Of a DNA stretch of 15,501 nt, positions 1 to 6,905 are shown one piece after another. The stretch's first letter is position 1; each line of letters begins with the position of its first letter. Under the pieces are notes generated by a model. The model was not told the DNA's origin. It made no database searches and was given only the letters and a program-made list of their open reading frames with translations. This DNA is from an uncultured Porphyromonas sp. (GTDB lineage Bacteria > Bacteroidota > Bacteroidia > Bacteroidales > Porphyromonadaceae), in assembly GCF_947254915.1 (NCBI RefSeq), contig NZ_CAMYEZ010000041.1, positions 1 to 15,501 of the forward strand. Direction: 5' to 3'. Made by a program: the position numbers and the translations under genes.

Positions 1-465
1 CTCATAGGAGCTATCCTCTCGCTTACCTTGCTTGTTGCATGTGGCGCAAGACATAATTACGACTATGAGGTACACTCGCTAGGTGTGGGTGGTCAGGGTA
101 CTTATCTGATTAAAGTATATAGCTACGCCTCTACGCAGCGGATGGCTATAGAGCGTGCTAAGCGAGATGGCGTAGATGCTGTCCTCTTTAAGGGTATACC
201 TGCGGGGCCTGGGGTTTATGCTCAGAAGCCTATGGTCTCGCCTGAGGTACATGCTAAGCATCAGAAATTCTTCGAAGACTTCTACAAGACGGGGCGATAC
301 CTACAGTTTGTCACACTATCCAACGATGGTACGATACGACCGCAAGATCGTCTTAAGGTGGGCGCACAATACAAGATAGGTGTAGCTCTATCCATACAAA
401 AGGATGCTCTCCGTAAGTATCTAGAGGCTGAGGGTATCATTGATAAGCTCGGATCTATGTTTTAA
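1..465 (+). CDS. Exported lipoprotein of unknown function, 5' end cut by window edge
   Basis: The reading frame is open from base 1, so the true start lies outside the window; a TTG at 28 falls inside the signal peptide and is not a credible start. The visible part begins LIGAILSLTLLVAC, the hydrophobic core of a lipoprotein signal peptide with lipobox LVAC; the Cys codon at 40-42 would be lipidated. The mature part (about 141 aa) has a pattern I associate with a conserved Bacteroidales protein: an early GGQGTYLIKVYSY stretch, AIERAKRDGVDAVLFKGI, then LSNDGTIRPQDRLKVG and a C-terminal KDALRKYLEAEGII. The spaced Ala/Arg helix followed by strands recalls LPP20/FlgT-like envelope proteins, but that is inference. 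It ends 27 bp before a DUF6175-like gene and is probably co-transcribed with it. Function unknown. Confidence 0.82.
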   Translation, partial: LIGAILSLTLLVACGARHNYDYEVHSLGVGGQGTYLIKVYSYASTQRMAIERAKRDGVDAVLFKGIPAGPGVYAQKPMVSPEVHAKHQKFFEDFYKTGRYLQFVTLSNDGTIRPQDRLKVGAQYKIGVALSIQKDALRKYLEAEGIIDKLGSMF

Positions 466-492
466 TCACACACTACATCACATACTAAGACT

Positions 493-1371
493 ATGCAAGC
501 GACTAAACGAATATGCCTACTCCTCCTAGCTATCTTGATGGGGGGGATATGCTCTATGTCTGCTCAAAAAGCCAAGAAGCCACGTCTCCTGATTGTCCCC
601 TCAGATGCTCTGATGTACAAGCTGGGGCTGCTCGAAGCTACGGACGATGTGGGGGATTACAACTTCTATCAGCACTACAAGCTGGCTTTTCTCAATGATG
701 AGCTGAAGGCGTGTATCGCCAAGTTTGAGGAGCTAATGCGTGAGCGTGGCTTCCCACTTACAAATCTTGAGATGGCTCTCAAGAAGGCGCAGGACAATCC
801 CGACTACGTCTTGCCTATAGATATCCGTATCGACCTAAACTATAAGATAACGCAACAAGGACCTCGCACGTTCCTCTATGCCGAGTTTGCAGGGATTGAT
901 ATGGCAGCTCTCAAGAATGTTGCCTCAGCTTCGGGAGAGAGTCAGCCCGCCATAGGAGCTACTGCCATCAATCTGCTACAGGAGGCTGTGATAGACAAGA
1001 TTGACCCTTTCTGTGCTCAGTTGCAGCAGACTTTTGAGGAGTGGGTCAGCAATGGTCGAGAGGGTTCGCTCATAGTGCGAGATGAGCGAGGTCGACTAGA
1101 GCAAGATCTCGGCGGTCGGACGGTCGGAGAGGTGATTGAAGAGTTCCTAGAGAAGCACTGTGTAGGCTCTTCCTTTAATATCGATCAGATGGAAGAGGAG
1201 GTGCTACAAGCCTCTCAGATTATGATGCCACTCTTTGATGATGCTGGTAAGGCTCTAGATGGGAGACGCTTTTTCAAGCCTCTAGAGCAGCAACTAAAGA
1301 GTCTAGGCTTTAAGACGAAGATGCGCAATGTCGCAGGCTCTATAGGACAGATTGAGATAACGCTAAAGTAA
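493..1371 (+). CDS. DUF6175-like secreted protein
   Basis: The 292-aa product has a cleavable signal peptide: basic start (MQATKR), Leu-rich core, likely cut after SMSA before QKAKK at about residue 24-25. The mature protein opens with KKPRLLIVPSDALMYKLG and contains RGFPLTNLEMAL, an ITQQGPRTF segment, LLQEAVIDKID, a SNGREGSLIVR segment and PLFDDAGKALDGRRFFKPL near the C-terminus. This order matches my memory of the Bacteroidales DUF6175 family; no catalytic motif is visible. It is probably periplasmic or on the periplasmic face of the outer membrane. Gaps are 27 bp to the upstream lipoprotein gene and 10 bp to the downstream gene, so the three look like one operon. The family assignment is from recognition, not a search; the biochemical role is unknown. 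Confidence 0.85.
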   Translation: MQATKRICLLLLAILMGGICSMSAQKAKKPRLLIVPSDALMYKLGLLEATDDVGDYNFYQHYKLAFLNDELKACIAKFEELMRERGFPLTNLEMALKKAQDNPDYVLPIDIRIDLNYKITQQGPRTFLYAEFAGIDMAALKNVASASGESQPAIGATAINLLQEAVIDKIDPFCAQLQQTFEEWVSNGREGSLIVRDERGRLEQDLGGRTVGEVIEEFLEKHCVGSSFNIDQMEEEVLQASQIMMPLFDDAGKALDGRRFFKPLEQQLKSLGFKTKMRNVAGSIGQIEITLK

Positions 1372-1381
1372 CCATACAACA

Positions 1382-2329
1382 ATGATGAAGGCCACATATC
1401 TACTATTTAGCATCTTGGCAATAGCCTGCTTATCTCCTCGCCTTATCTCTGCTCAGGGGCTTACCATAGCTCCTGCTCACGTAGTCTCTGACTACAATCT
1501 AGGCGACAAGACGGATCACCTACTAGGTCAGAAGATGAAGCGAGTCCTGACGAGTAGCGGTCTCTCCTCTGAGTCTGAGCTTAGTCGCTTTGCTTTGGTG
1601 CCTCATATTACCATCGTCGATGAACACACCAGTGCCACTGTACCACCTAAGACAACGATGCAGCTCTCTGTCACCTTTGACGTGACAGATATGCAGACGG
1701 GCAATGTCTTCAACAGTTATGAGATCACTGTACAGAGTAAGGGGACAAACAAGGCAAACGCTATACACCACTCCGTGACTGCGTTGTCCCTCGATACGCC
1801 CGAGTTCAAAAGCTTCATCGGACGCTCTCGGAGTCGTATCAATGACTTCTATGAGAGTCAGGTGGACAATCTCGTAGCTCTCGCTCGTACTCATGCCAAG
1901 CAAGGGGAGTATGGTCTGGCTCTGTACCTACTCAGTGAGGTGCCTGGGAGCATTGCGTCCTACGGTAAGGTCATCTCAGCTATCGAAGAGTGCTATGACC
2001 TCTATATAGAGGTGCGAGCACCACAGCTCTTGCGTCAGGCGGAGGCTACGTGGGCTGCAAGTCCCAATGCGACTGGAGCTCGCAAGGCGATGGAGTTGCT
2101 ACAGGAGATCCCCGCAGGCTATAAGAAGTATGACAAGCAGGTGAGTGCTTTTATAGACAAGGTGGCAAAGAAGGCTATAGCGGATGACAATCGTACGTGG
2201 GACTTCCTCGAGAGAGAGGCAGAGCGTCGTCACTTAGAGAGGATAAGCACCCTAGAGGCTGCACGAGACGTAGCTGTGGCTTATGCCCTAAATCAACCTC
2301 AGCCGATCAACAATATAATCCTTTGGTAA
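1382..2329 (+). CDS. Secreted protein of unknown function (third gene of exported cluster)
   Basis: A 315-aa product starting ATG-ATG; either Met could initiate. The signal peptide ends at about LISA before QGLTIAP. An internal AIAC could be read as a weak lipobox, but position -3 is Ala, so signal peptidase I cleavage is preferred. The N-terminal half (to about residue 150) alternates strands around ALVPHITIVDE, TTMQLSVTFDVTDMQTGNVF and SYEITVQSKG, reminiscent of LpoB/CsgG-type or LPP20-type envelope domains. The C-terminal half is helical with a TPR-like segment (ALARTHAKQGEYGLALYLLSEVP). No enzymatic motif is seen. It is last in the cluster: a terminator follows its stop by about 30 bp. 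It could be a structural or scaffold protein of the periplasm or outer membrane; I do not recognise a named family. Confidence 0.85.
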   Translation: MMKATYLLFSILAIACLSPRLISAQGLTIAPAHVVSDYNLGDKTDHLLGQKMKRVLTSSGLSSESELSRFALVPHITIVDEHTSATVPPKTTMQLSVTFDVTDMQTGNVFNSYEITVQSKGTNKANAIHHSVTALSLDTPEFKSFIGRSRSRINDFYESQVDNLVALARTHAKQGEYGLALYLLSEVPGSIASYGKVISAIEECYDLYIEVRAPQLLRQAEATWAASPNATGARKAMELLQEIPAGYKKYDKQVSAFIDKVAKKAIADDNRTWDFLEREAERRHLERISTLEAARDVAVAYALNQPQPINNIILW

Positions 2330-2360
2330 GGACTAAAGAGTTAGAGCTTTACTAGTGATG

Positions 2361-2396
2361 GTGGGGAAGGGGACTGTGGTTCCTTTTCCCCACTTT
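2361..2396 (+). terminator. Intrinsic terminator after the exported three-gene cluster
   Basis: GTGGGGAAGGGGA (2361-2373) pairs with TCCTTTTCCCCAC (2381-2393) across a 7-nt loop. This makes a 13-bp stem with two G-U pairs and no bulge, followed by TTT. The T run is short but the stem is very stable. It lies 31 bp past the stop codon, which fits transcription termination of the upstream operon and separates it from the two-component genes. Confidence 0.75.
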
Positions 2397-2576
2397 GATA
2401 CTTATGCTATAGAAATCCGTTGCCCTCGGGCAAACAAAAGATGAGATGTAACAAAAGGACGTTTATCTATATAGAGGTCTCCTAAGAGTTGTGAGTTAGT
2501 ACTCGTAGGAGAGCTAACTATAGAGAGGTAAGTCGAGATAGTATGTCGATGAGGGAAGAGTCTAGTCTCTAAATTG
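2397..2576. other. Intergenic leader upstream of the two-component genes
   Basis: No gene is visible here. The stretch contains an interrupted inverted repeat: TCTCCTA at 2478-2484 with TAGGAGA at 2506-2512, extended inside by GAGT (2486-2489) and ACTC (2501-2504). A competing pair is GTTAG (2495-2499) with CTAAC (2514-2518). These could be DNA-binding half sites or alternative RNA hairpins, depending on where transcription starts. Confidence 0.35.
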
Positions 2577-2584
2577 TATCTTTG
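2577..2584 (+). promoter_or_regulatory. Probable Bacteroidetes -7 promoter box for the sensor kinase gene
   Basis: TATCTTTG matches the Bacteroidetes primary sigma factor -7 consensus TAnnTTTG exactly. No TTG is present at the usual -33 distance, so the match rests on the -7 box alone. The implied transcription start is near 2588, only a few bases before the ATG at 2592. Confidence 0.5.
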
Positions 2585-2591
2585 CGAAGGA

Positions 2592-5500
2592 ATGAAGCCA
2601 AATAGCCGATACGTACTCAGTCGGATTATAATGAGTATCTCCCTATTGTTACTGCTCTCTCTTCAGGCTCATTGCCAAGAGAAGGGGGTGCAGAGCATAC
2701 GCTACTCCAAGGAGCAGGGATTGCCACAGTGTCAGGTGACTAGGTTGATGCAAGATAGTCGCGGGTATATATGGGCTGGGACGAAGGCTGGTGTGGGTCG
2801 ATTTGATGGCGCGCGGTTTCACCCCTTTACGGCATCTAGGGAGGGGTTGTCAGCTGGAGAGGTCGTCCATCTTGAGGAGGATGAAGATGGCTTTGTTTGG
2901 GTCGTTACGACGGAAGGCGTCTCAAGGATCAGTGGCGATAGTGTACAGACACTCCCTGTACCTCTGGCGAGACTATGTGCCGCAACCTTAGGTGGAGAGC
3001 GTACCCTGTGGTATGCCAAGCGGGATGCATCGTCTCGCTTTGTAGTCGGTCGCTATGCAGAGGGGAGGCTGCAAGAGACGCCTCTCTCTCAAGGGGTCAC
3101 CTGGGTAGACTCTCAGATGCGCTATGATAAGCTACACCACGACCTCTACCTCATAAGTTCGTATGAAGGCTCTGATAGGCTATTGCGGGTGACGAGAGAG
3201 GGACGTATCACAACCGTTGACCTCCCTAAGCAACTACAGCAACAGTCTAAGCGTCTGCTCTATGGGCCTCGGGGCGAGGTCTGTATAGCCTTTAGCCGAG
3301 AGGTGGGGACGGTAGAGCTTTATGCTCTCTCTGCTAAGGGGCTTAGTCGTATAGCTTCTTCTGTAGGAGGACGTTGGGTAGAGCCACTCCCGATAGCTTG
3401 GTATGGGGTAAGCAATGTCATACTGCCGAGCTTACATTTAGGAGAGATACAGTTCCTAAATTATGGCGAGCTGATAAATCTTAGTAAGGATATATCGCAG
3501 TGGGAGTATATCACAGATATGGTCGTTAACCAACAGGGGGGCATCTATCTTGGTACAGAGCGCGGTATGCTACAGGTATTGCCTGATGCGGTTCAGCTCT
3601 ACGATGCGAAGCTACTGCCTGAGGTGTGGGGCTGTGTCGCTGGCGATGATGGCACGATATACGCTAGCTCCTTTACGCACGAGATCAAGCGCATCCGTGG
3701 CGATCAGGTAGAGTCGCTCTCACTTACTAGCGAGCTAGATAAAGAGTACTACTTTCATCCTGTACGAGATAGCCGTGGGGTGCTTTACTTTCCACACTCT
3801 AAAGGAGTGATACGTTATAATCCGAAGAGTGGTAAGGTCTCAGCGCTAGAGCGTACAGGGGTGTATGAGCAGCTCTGCTTCTATACCTATTACGATGCTC
3901 AGCGTCGGCTTATATGGGGAGGAGGTATGGGTAGCTTTGCTATATGGGACGAAGAGGGTAAAGTACAGCGTACAGTCACACAATATAAGGATGTCACAAT
4001 ACAGGGTAATATACTCTCCATCACACGGGACTCTGTCGGGAGCTACTGGCTGGGTGGTAGAGAGATTTACCGCTATGACTACGACACAGGAGCGTTAGTT
4101 AGGTATGCTAACAAGCGAGGCGACTCATACTTCTGTATGGAGATGGCGACAGATGCGTATGGCACGACTTGGTTTGCTACTGGTGAGGGTCTATGCTATT
4201 ACGATGCTAAGCAAGATCAAATCCGCGTGGTAGATGATCCCGAGTTCCAAGAGGTGACTGCCCTCGTCCTACCGATAGATAGCGAGCGACTACTGGTGTC
4301 GCAGGGCGATCGGCTCTGTATCATCGATCTCAAAGCATTTCATCATACGAGACGAGTGAAACTGTGGGGCTATATCGATGCGTCCAATGGTTTTCGTGTA
4401 GAGGAGCCTGGGCAGGCTGGTGCCTATATGGACTCTCAGGGCAACATTTGGGTGGCTAGTAGTTCGCAGCTAGCGTCTATTCGCCCCAAACTATTAAGGC
4501 CGACAGCTACGCACGGAGCCAAGCTCTTCTTCTCCTATTATAATAACACGCCTATACTATATAATCAGCGACGAGTGAGCCTCCCGACCAATAGATCGTC
4601 TGTGACCATTTCACTTACGACGCTTGCCTATAGTCGTCCCTATCCGCTGGTGTATCGCTATCGTACGAGTAGCACAGCACCTTGGAGCAAGCCTCAGGAT
4701 GAGGATTATATCGTCTTGACCAACTTGCCTCATGGCACGACGACACTGCAGGTGCAGGTGCTATACAAAGGGACTGATAAGGTCTGCTCAGAGCAGGAGC
4801 TATATGAACTAGAGATATCGGTAAGGCGAGCCTTCTATAATCAGGTGTGGTTTGTCCCGAGCATTGTCCTCTTACTGCTACTAGCCATCGTGGGGAGTGT
4901 ACTCCTCCTGCTACGTACTAAGCGACGCCTCTCTGAGACTATTACGCAAGCTCAGGTCGCAGAGATGGATACGATACAAGCTCAACTCAATCCACACTTT
5001 GTCTACAATGTCCTGACCTCGGTACAGGCTAAGGTACACTTACAGAAAACCGAAGAGGCCGAGCAGCAGTTGGTCAGTCTGAGTCGGCTCATACGAGCAT
5101 TCCTCCATAGTTCGATACAAAGCTCTGTAAGTGCGCTAGACTCTACACTAGCACAGAACTGGACTACGCTACAGCGGGAGCTAGAGCTGACGGAGCAGTT
5201 TGTGAGCTTTCAGCAGGAGCTACACCCAGATGCTTTTGCCTTTCAGATTACCATTGAGGAGGCTATATCTCCCGATCAGGTCTGTATACCTCCGATGCTC
5301 CTGCAGCCCTTTGTGGAGAATGCTATAAGTCACGGACTACTGCCTCTCAATGATGCCCGTAGAGCGATGCTACAAGTCTCCATCTCTCTAGACCAACAGG
5401 GTGGAGCCATATCCATCCAGATAGCTGACAATGGTATCGGCATACAGCAAGCCAAAAAGCTACAACACAAGTCCAAGCTCAGCTATCACTCCTATGGTCT

Positions 5501-5624
5501 GGAGCTAACGAAGAAGCGTATCCACCTCCTCAATCGGCTAGGCTATGCGATAGACCTCGGTATAGACTCTTCGGAGCAAGGAACCACCATCACACTATGC
5601 TTACCACCTCATTATCGCCTATAA
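2592..5624 (+). CDS. LytS/YpdA-type sensor histidine kinase with periplasmic beta-propeller
   Basis: A membrane sensor that should sense a periplasmic signal and phosphorylate the adjacent LytTR regulator. From the ATG at 2592 it has 1010 aa. The frame also opens at TTG 2574, but that codon touches the promoter box; ATG 2631 would remove the basic n-region of the signal peptide. The signal peptide probably ends at QAHC before QEKG. Reg_prop-type blades begin at once (GLPQCQVTRLMQDSRGYIW, GTKAGVGRFDG) and run over most of the ectodomain. A Y_Y_Y-like domain (LVYRYRTS, APWSKPQDEDY) leads to one membrane segment at about 753-776. The cytosolic part has the His_kinase box QLNPHFVYN with the likely phospho-acceptor H802, the N-box QPFVENAISHG and the G-box DNGIGI. 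The ligand is unknown. It is not the PorY type, whose architecture differs. Confidence 0.93.
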   Translation: MKPNSRYVLSRIIMSISLLLLLSLQAHCQEKGVQSIRYSKEQGLPQCQVTRLMQDSRGYIWAGTKAGVGRFDGARFHPFTASREGLSAGEVVHLEEDEDGFVWVVTTEGVSRISGDSVQTLPVPLARLCAATLGGERTLWYAKRDASSRFVVGRYAEGRLQETPLSQGVTWVDSQMRYDKLHHDLYLISSYEGSDRLLRVTREGRITTVDLPKQLQQQSKRLLYGPRGEVCIAFSREVGTVELYALSAKGLSRIASSVGGRWVEPLPIAWYGVSNVILPSLHLGEIQFLNYGELINLSKDISQWEYITDMVVNQQGGIYLGTERGMLQVLPDAVQLYDAKLLPEVWGCVAGDDGTIYASSFTHEIKRIRGDQVESLSLTSELDKEYYFHPVRDSRGVLYFPHSKGVIRYNPKSGKVSALERTGVYEQLCFYTYYDAQRRLIWGGGMGSFAIWDEEGKVQRTVTQYKDVTIQGNILSITRDSVGSYWLGGREIYRYDYDTGALVRYANKRGDSYFCMEMATDAYGTTWFATGEGLCYYDAKQDQIRVVDDPEFQEVTALVLPIDSERLLVSQGDRLCIIDLKAFHHTRRVKLWGYIDASNGFRVEEPGQAGAYMDSQGNIWVASSSQLASIRPKLLRPTATHGAKLFFSYYNNTPILYNQRRVSLPTNRSSVTISLTTLAYSRPYPLVYRYRTSSTAPWSKPQDEDYIVLTNLPHGTTTLQVQVLYKGTDKVCSEQELYELEISVRRAFYNQVWFVPSIVLLLLLAIVGSVLLLLRTKRRLSETITQAQVAEMDTIQAQLNPHFVYNVLTSVQAKVHLQKTEEAEQQLVSLSRLIRAFLHSSIQSSVSALDSTLAQNWTTLQRELELTEQFVSFQQELHPDAFAFQITIEEAISPDQVCIPPMLLQPFVENAISHGLLPLNDARRAMLQVSISLDQQGGAISIQIADNGIGIQQAKKLQHKSKLSYHSYGLELTKKRIHLLNRLGYAIDLGIDSSEQGTTITLCLPPHYRL

Positions 5625-5628
5625 ATCT

Positions 5629-6408
5629 ATGTTTACAACTATTCCACCACTACGGACCATAATCGCTGACGACTCTCCCGAGATCTTGGCTCTGATGCGT
5701 TCTCTAGTCGAGGAGGTAGCCCCAACGCTAGAGATTGTTGCGACTTGTACCTCGCTGGCAGAGGTAGATCTTGCCATCAAGAAGTTTGCCCCCCAGCTAC
5801 TCATCTTGGACATACAGTTTGCTCCTGAGGGGCGGACCGCCTTTGACCTACTAGAGGAGTGGCAAAACTTCCGACAGTTTCAGCTCATCATCTTCTCCGG
5901 GCACTGTGAGTTTAAGTATGCGCAGCAAGCGATCTATGAGGGAGCCGTTGCCTTTCTCGACAAGCCTATAGACAAGGAGTCGCTACGCTCAGCTATCGAA
6001 AAGGCGGCTCAGCATATCTATCAGTCGCAAGAGACGAGTACTGCATCTACCGCAAGCGACCAGACTGGTAAGTGGCTACAAGTCTCCACAGCGGTAGACA
6101 CGCGCATCTTCCATAGTAATCAGATCGTATACATACAGTCTAGCGACGGGGGGTGTAAGATCTATCTATCTGATGGTGAGGAGATCTACAGCACTAAGAA
6201 CATAGGCGCTTACGATAGAGAGCTACAGGGACTAAACATCTTCGTTAGGACGCATCAGAGCTACATCGTCAATCTTAACTACATCCAGGGCTACACAAAT
6301 CGCACCGAACGCAAGCTCATACTGCGCTCTCCTTTTCCTCAGTTACCCAGCTCCAAGACTGGCTTCAAGAACCTCAATCAGTTCTTCTCCCAAAACCGAG
6401 AAGACTAG
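5629..6408 (+). CDS. LytTR-family response regulator
   Basis: A 259-aa cytosolic transcription regulator, 4 bp after the kinase stop and surely its partner. The receiver domain spans about residues 8-128: acidic pair D14-D15, phospho-acceptor D61 in LLILDI, S90 in IIFSGH and K112 in FLDKPID. A Ser/Thr/Gln-rich linker (132-147) leads to a LytTR DNA-binding domain at about 149-256, with IVYIQSSDGGCKIYL, FVRTHQSYIVNLNYI and a closing GFKNLNQFF. Known LytTR regulators bind paired short direct repeats upstream of their targets; which genes it controls cannot be told from this window, although autoregulation from the spacer at 2397-2576 is possible. All catalytic residues of the receiver are present. 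Confidence 0.95.
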   Translation: MFTTIPPLRTIIADDSPEILALMRSLVEEVAPTLEIVATCTSLAEVDLAIKKFAPQLLILDIQFAPEGRTAFDLLEEWQNFRQFQLIIFSGHCEFKYAQQAIYEGAVAFLDKPIDKESLRSAIEKAAQHIYQSQETSTASTASDQTGKWLQVSTAVDTRIFHSNQIVYIQSSDGGCKIYLSDGEEIYSTKNIGAYDRELQGLNIFVRTHQSYIVNLNYIQGYTNRTERKLILRSPFPQLPSSKTGFKNLNQFFSQNRED

Positions 6409-6434
6409 CGATAAGTCGTAAACTCCTTTTTGCC

Positions 6435-6451
6435 GTGAAGCTCCAGTGCCA
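6435..6451 (+). repeat. Partial, diverged copy of the 22-bp repeat
   Basis: These 17 bases match the first 17 of the unit at 6481-6502 at 14 positions by eye, including the block CTCCAGTGCCA. It faces the same way as the units downstream and forms the left arm of the hairpin at 6445-6466. Confidence 0.45.
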
Positions 6452-6466
6452 ACCCCTATTGGCACT
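6445..6466 (+). terminator. Possible weak terminator hairpin after the response regulator
   Basis: AGTGCCAA (6445-6452) pairs perfectly with TTGGCACT (6459-6466) around loop CCCCTA. The pairing can extend outward (GAAG.CT with AGTTTC) past a small internal loop. Only a TTT in ATAGTTTC follows, so it is weak as an intrinsic terminator. The two arms are also opposite-facing copies of the 22-bp repeat family found just downstream, which may be their real origin. Confidence 0.4.
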
Positions 6467-6480
6467 ATAGTTTCATAGGT
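6459..6480 (-). repeat. Inverted copy of the 22-bp repeat
   Basis: Read on the minus strand, this stretch gives ACCTATGAAACT, then AT, then AGTGCCAA. That parallels the cyclic unit ACGTAGGAAACT-NN-AGTGCCAT with only a few changes. It directly abuts the first clear direct copy at 6481. Confidence 0.5.
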
Positions 6481-6524
6481 AGGAAACTCCAGTGCCATAC
6501 GTAGGAAACTGTAGTGCCATACGT
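6481..6524 (+). repeat. Two tandem 22-bp repeat units
   Basis: Units 6481-6502 and 6503-6524 each read AGGAAACT, two variable bases (CC, then GT), then AGTGCCATACGT; the other 20 positions are identical. A partial third unit (AGGAAACT then ATTGGCA) appears at 6897-6911, beyond the inserted element. The layout recalls short tandem-repeat families known in Porphyromonas genomes, such as BrickBuilt, but I cannot assign it to one. Confidence 0.85.
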
Positions 6525-6704
6525 CAGGGCTGACGCATTATATGTCGGTACTCCACTAACTACGCTTGACAACAACTCTGGGATATGTGGATTAAGCCTA
6601 GCTTCATAGCGCTACCAATACTCATACATCTTCGCTAAGTCCGATATCTCCCGAGGAATTTCCCAATAGCTCACGAAAAAACGAAAATTCCCCACGGAGC
6701 TGGG

Positions 6705-6763
6705 AAATGAAACTTCGGAAGAATGAAATGAAACTTCGGAAGAATGAAATGAAAGTTCCGAAG
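6705..6763. repeat. 21-bp tandem repeats inside the MITE-like element
   Basis: The unit TGAAACTTCGGAAGAATGAAA occurs at 6708-6728 and again at 6729-6749 (shown here less its final base for either copy: TGAAACTTCGGAAGAATGAA). A diverged third start, TGAAAGTTCCGAAG, covers 6750-6763. Because 21 is a multiple of 3, every frame through it repeats by seven codons; the minus strand yields a repeating SSEVSFH pattern. The third copy carries GTTCCGAAG where the others have CTTCGGAAG, which creates an inverted arm. Confidence 0.75.
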
Positions 6764-6770
6764 ATTTTTT
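6734..6770 (+). terminator. Possible intrinsic terminator inside the MITE-like element
   Basis: CTTCGGAA (6734-6741) pairs with TTCCGAAG (6756-6763) over a 14-nt loop, then A and TTTTTT (6764-6770). An outer pair CGAAAAAA (6674-6681) with TTTTTTCG (6765-6772) is also available. The long loop lowers confidence, but the T run after the stem is clean. Confidence 0.4.
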
Positions 6771-6905
6771 CGTTTCCTCGCTGGATAATCCAAAATATCT
6801 ACGGATGAATTTCCCAATTTCCCCCACCTCTTGATTTCTACCATAGAGATGTAGATGCACTCGTCCGCTATAATGCGTCAGCCCTGTGCCATACGTAGGA
6901 AACTA

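Larger units (their letters stand above)
6525..6886. mobile_element. MITE-like non-autonomous element, 362 bp
   Basis: The left end CAGGGCTGACGCATTATA (6525-6542) is the exact reverse complement of the right end at 6869-6886: 18 bp, no mismatch. The element is flanked by a 10-bp direct repeat TGCCATACGT at 6515-6524 and 6887-6896, the expected target-site duplication. Deleting the element plus one duplicate restores a continuous 22-bp tandem array, good independent evidence of insertion. There is no transposase gene; the interior is AT-rich, with 21-bp tandem repeats and a hairpin plus T run. A 9-12 bp duplication suits mobilisation by an IS4-type transposase, but the family was not recognised. 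This element fills most of the 607-bp gene-free gap between the response regulator and the GIN-domain gene. Confidence 0.82.

Noticed and set aside
28..465. TTG at 28 as the start of the first gene
   Set aside because: The frame is open back to base 1 and the upstream codons form the hydrophobic core of the lipoprotein signal peptide, so the gene is cut by the window edge.
1523..1903. 126-codon open frame on the minus strand
   Set aside because: It is antisense to a signal-peptide-bearing gene in a tight operon, without a promoter or recognisable protein pattern.
2574..2591. TTG at 2574 as the start of the sensor kinase
   Set aside because: It touches the TATCTTTG promoter box, so it would probably not be transcribed; ATG 2592 gives a normal basic signal peptide start.
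2592..6408. Two-component pair as PorX/PorY, the T9SS regulators
   Set aside because: The kinase has a propeller ectodomain and LytS-type kinase box and the regulator has a LytTR output domain, unlike PorY and PorX.
6612..6860. Minus-strand 82-codon frame as a real gene
   Set aside because: It begins with GTG, lies wholly in the MITE-like element, is driven by in-phase 21-bp repeats and matches no family I know. It is kept only as a low-interest finding.
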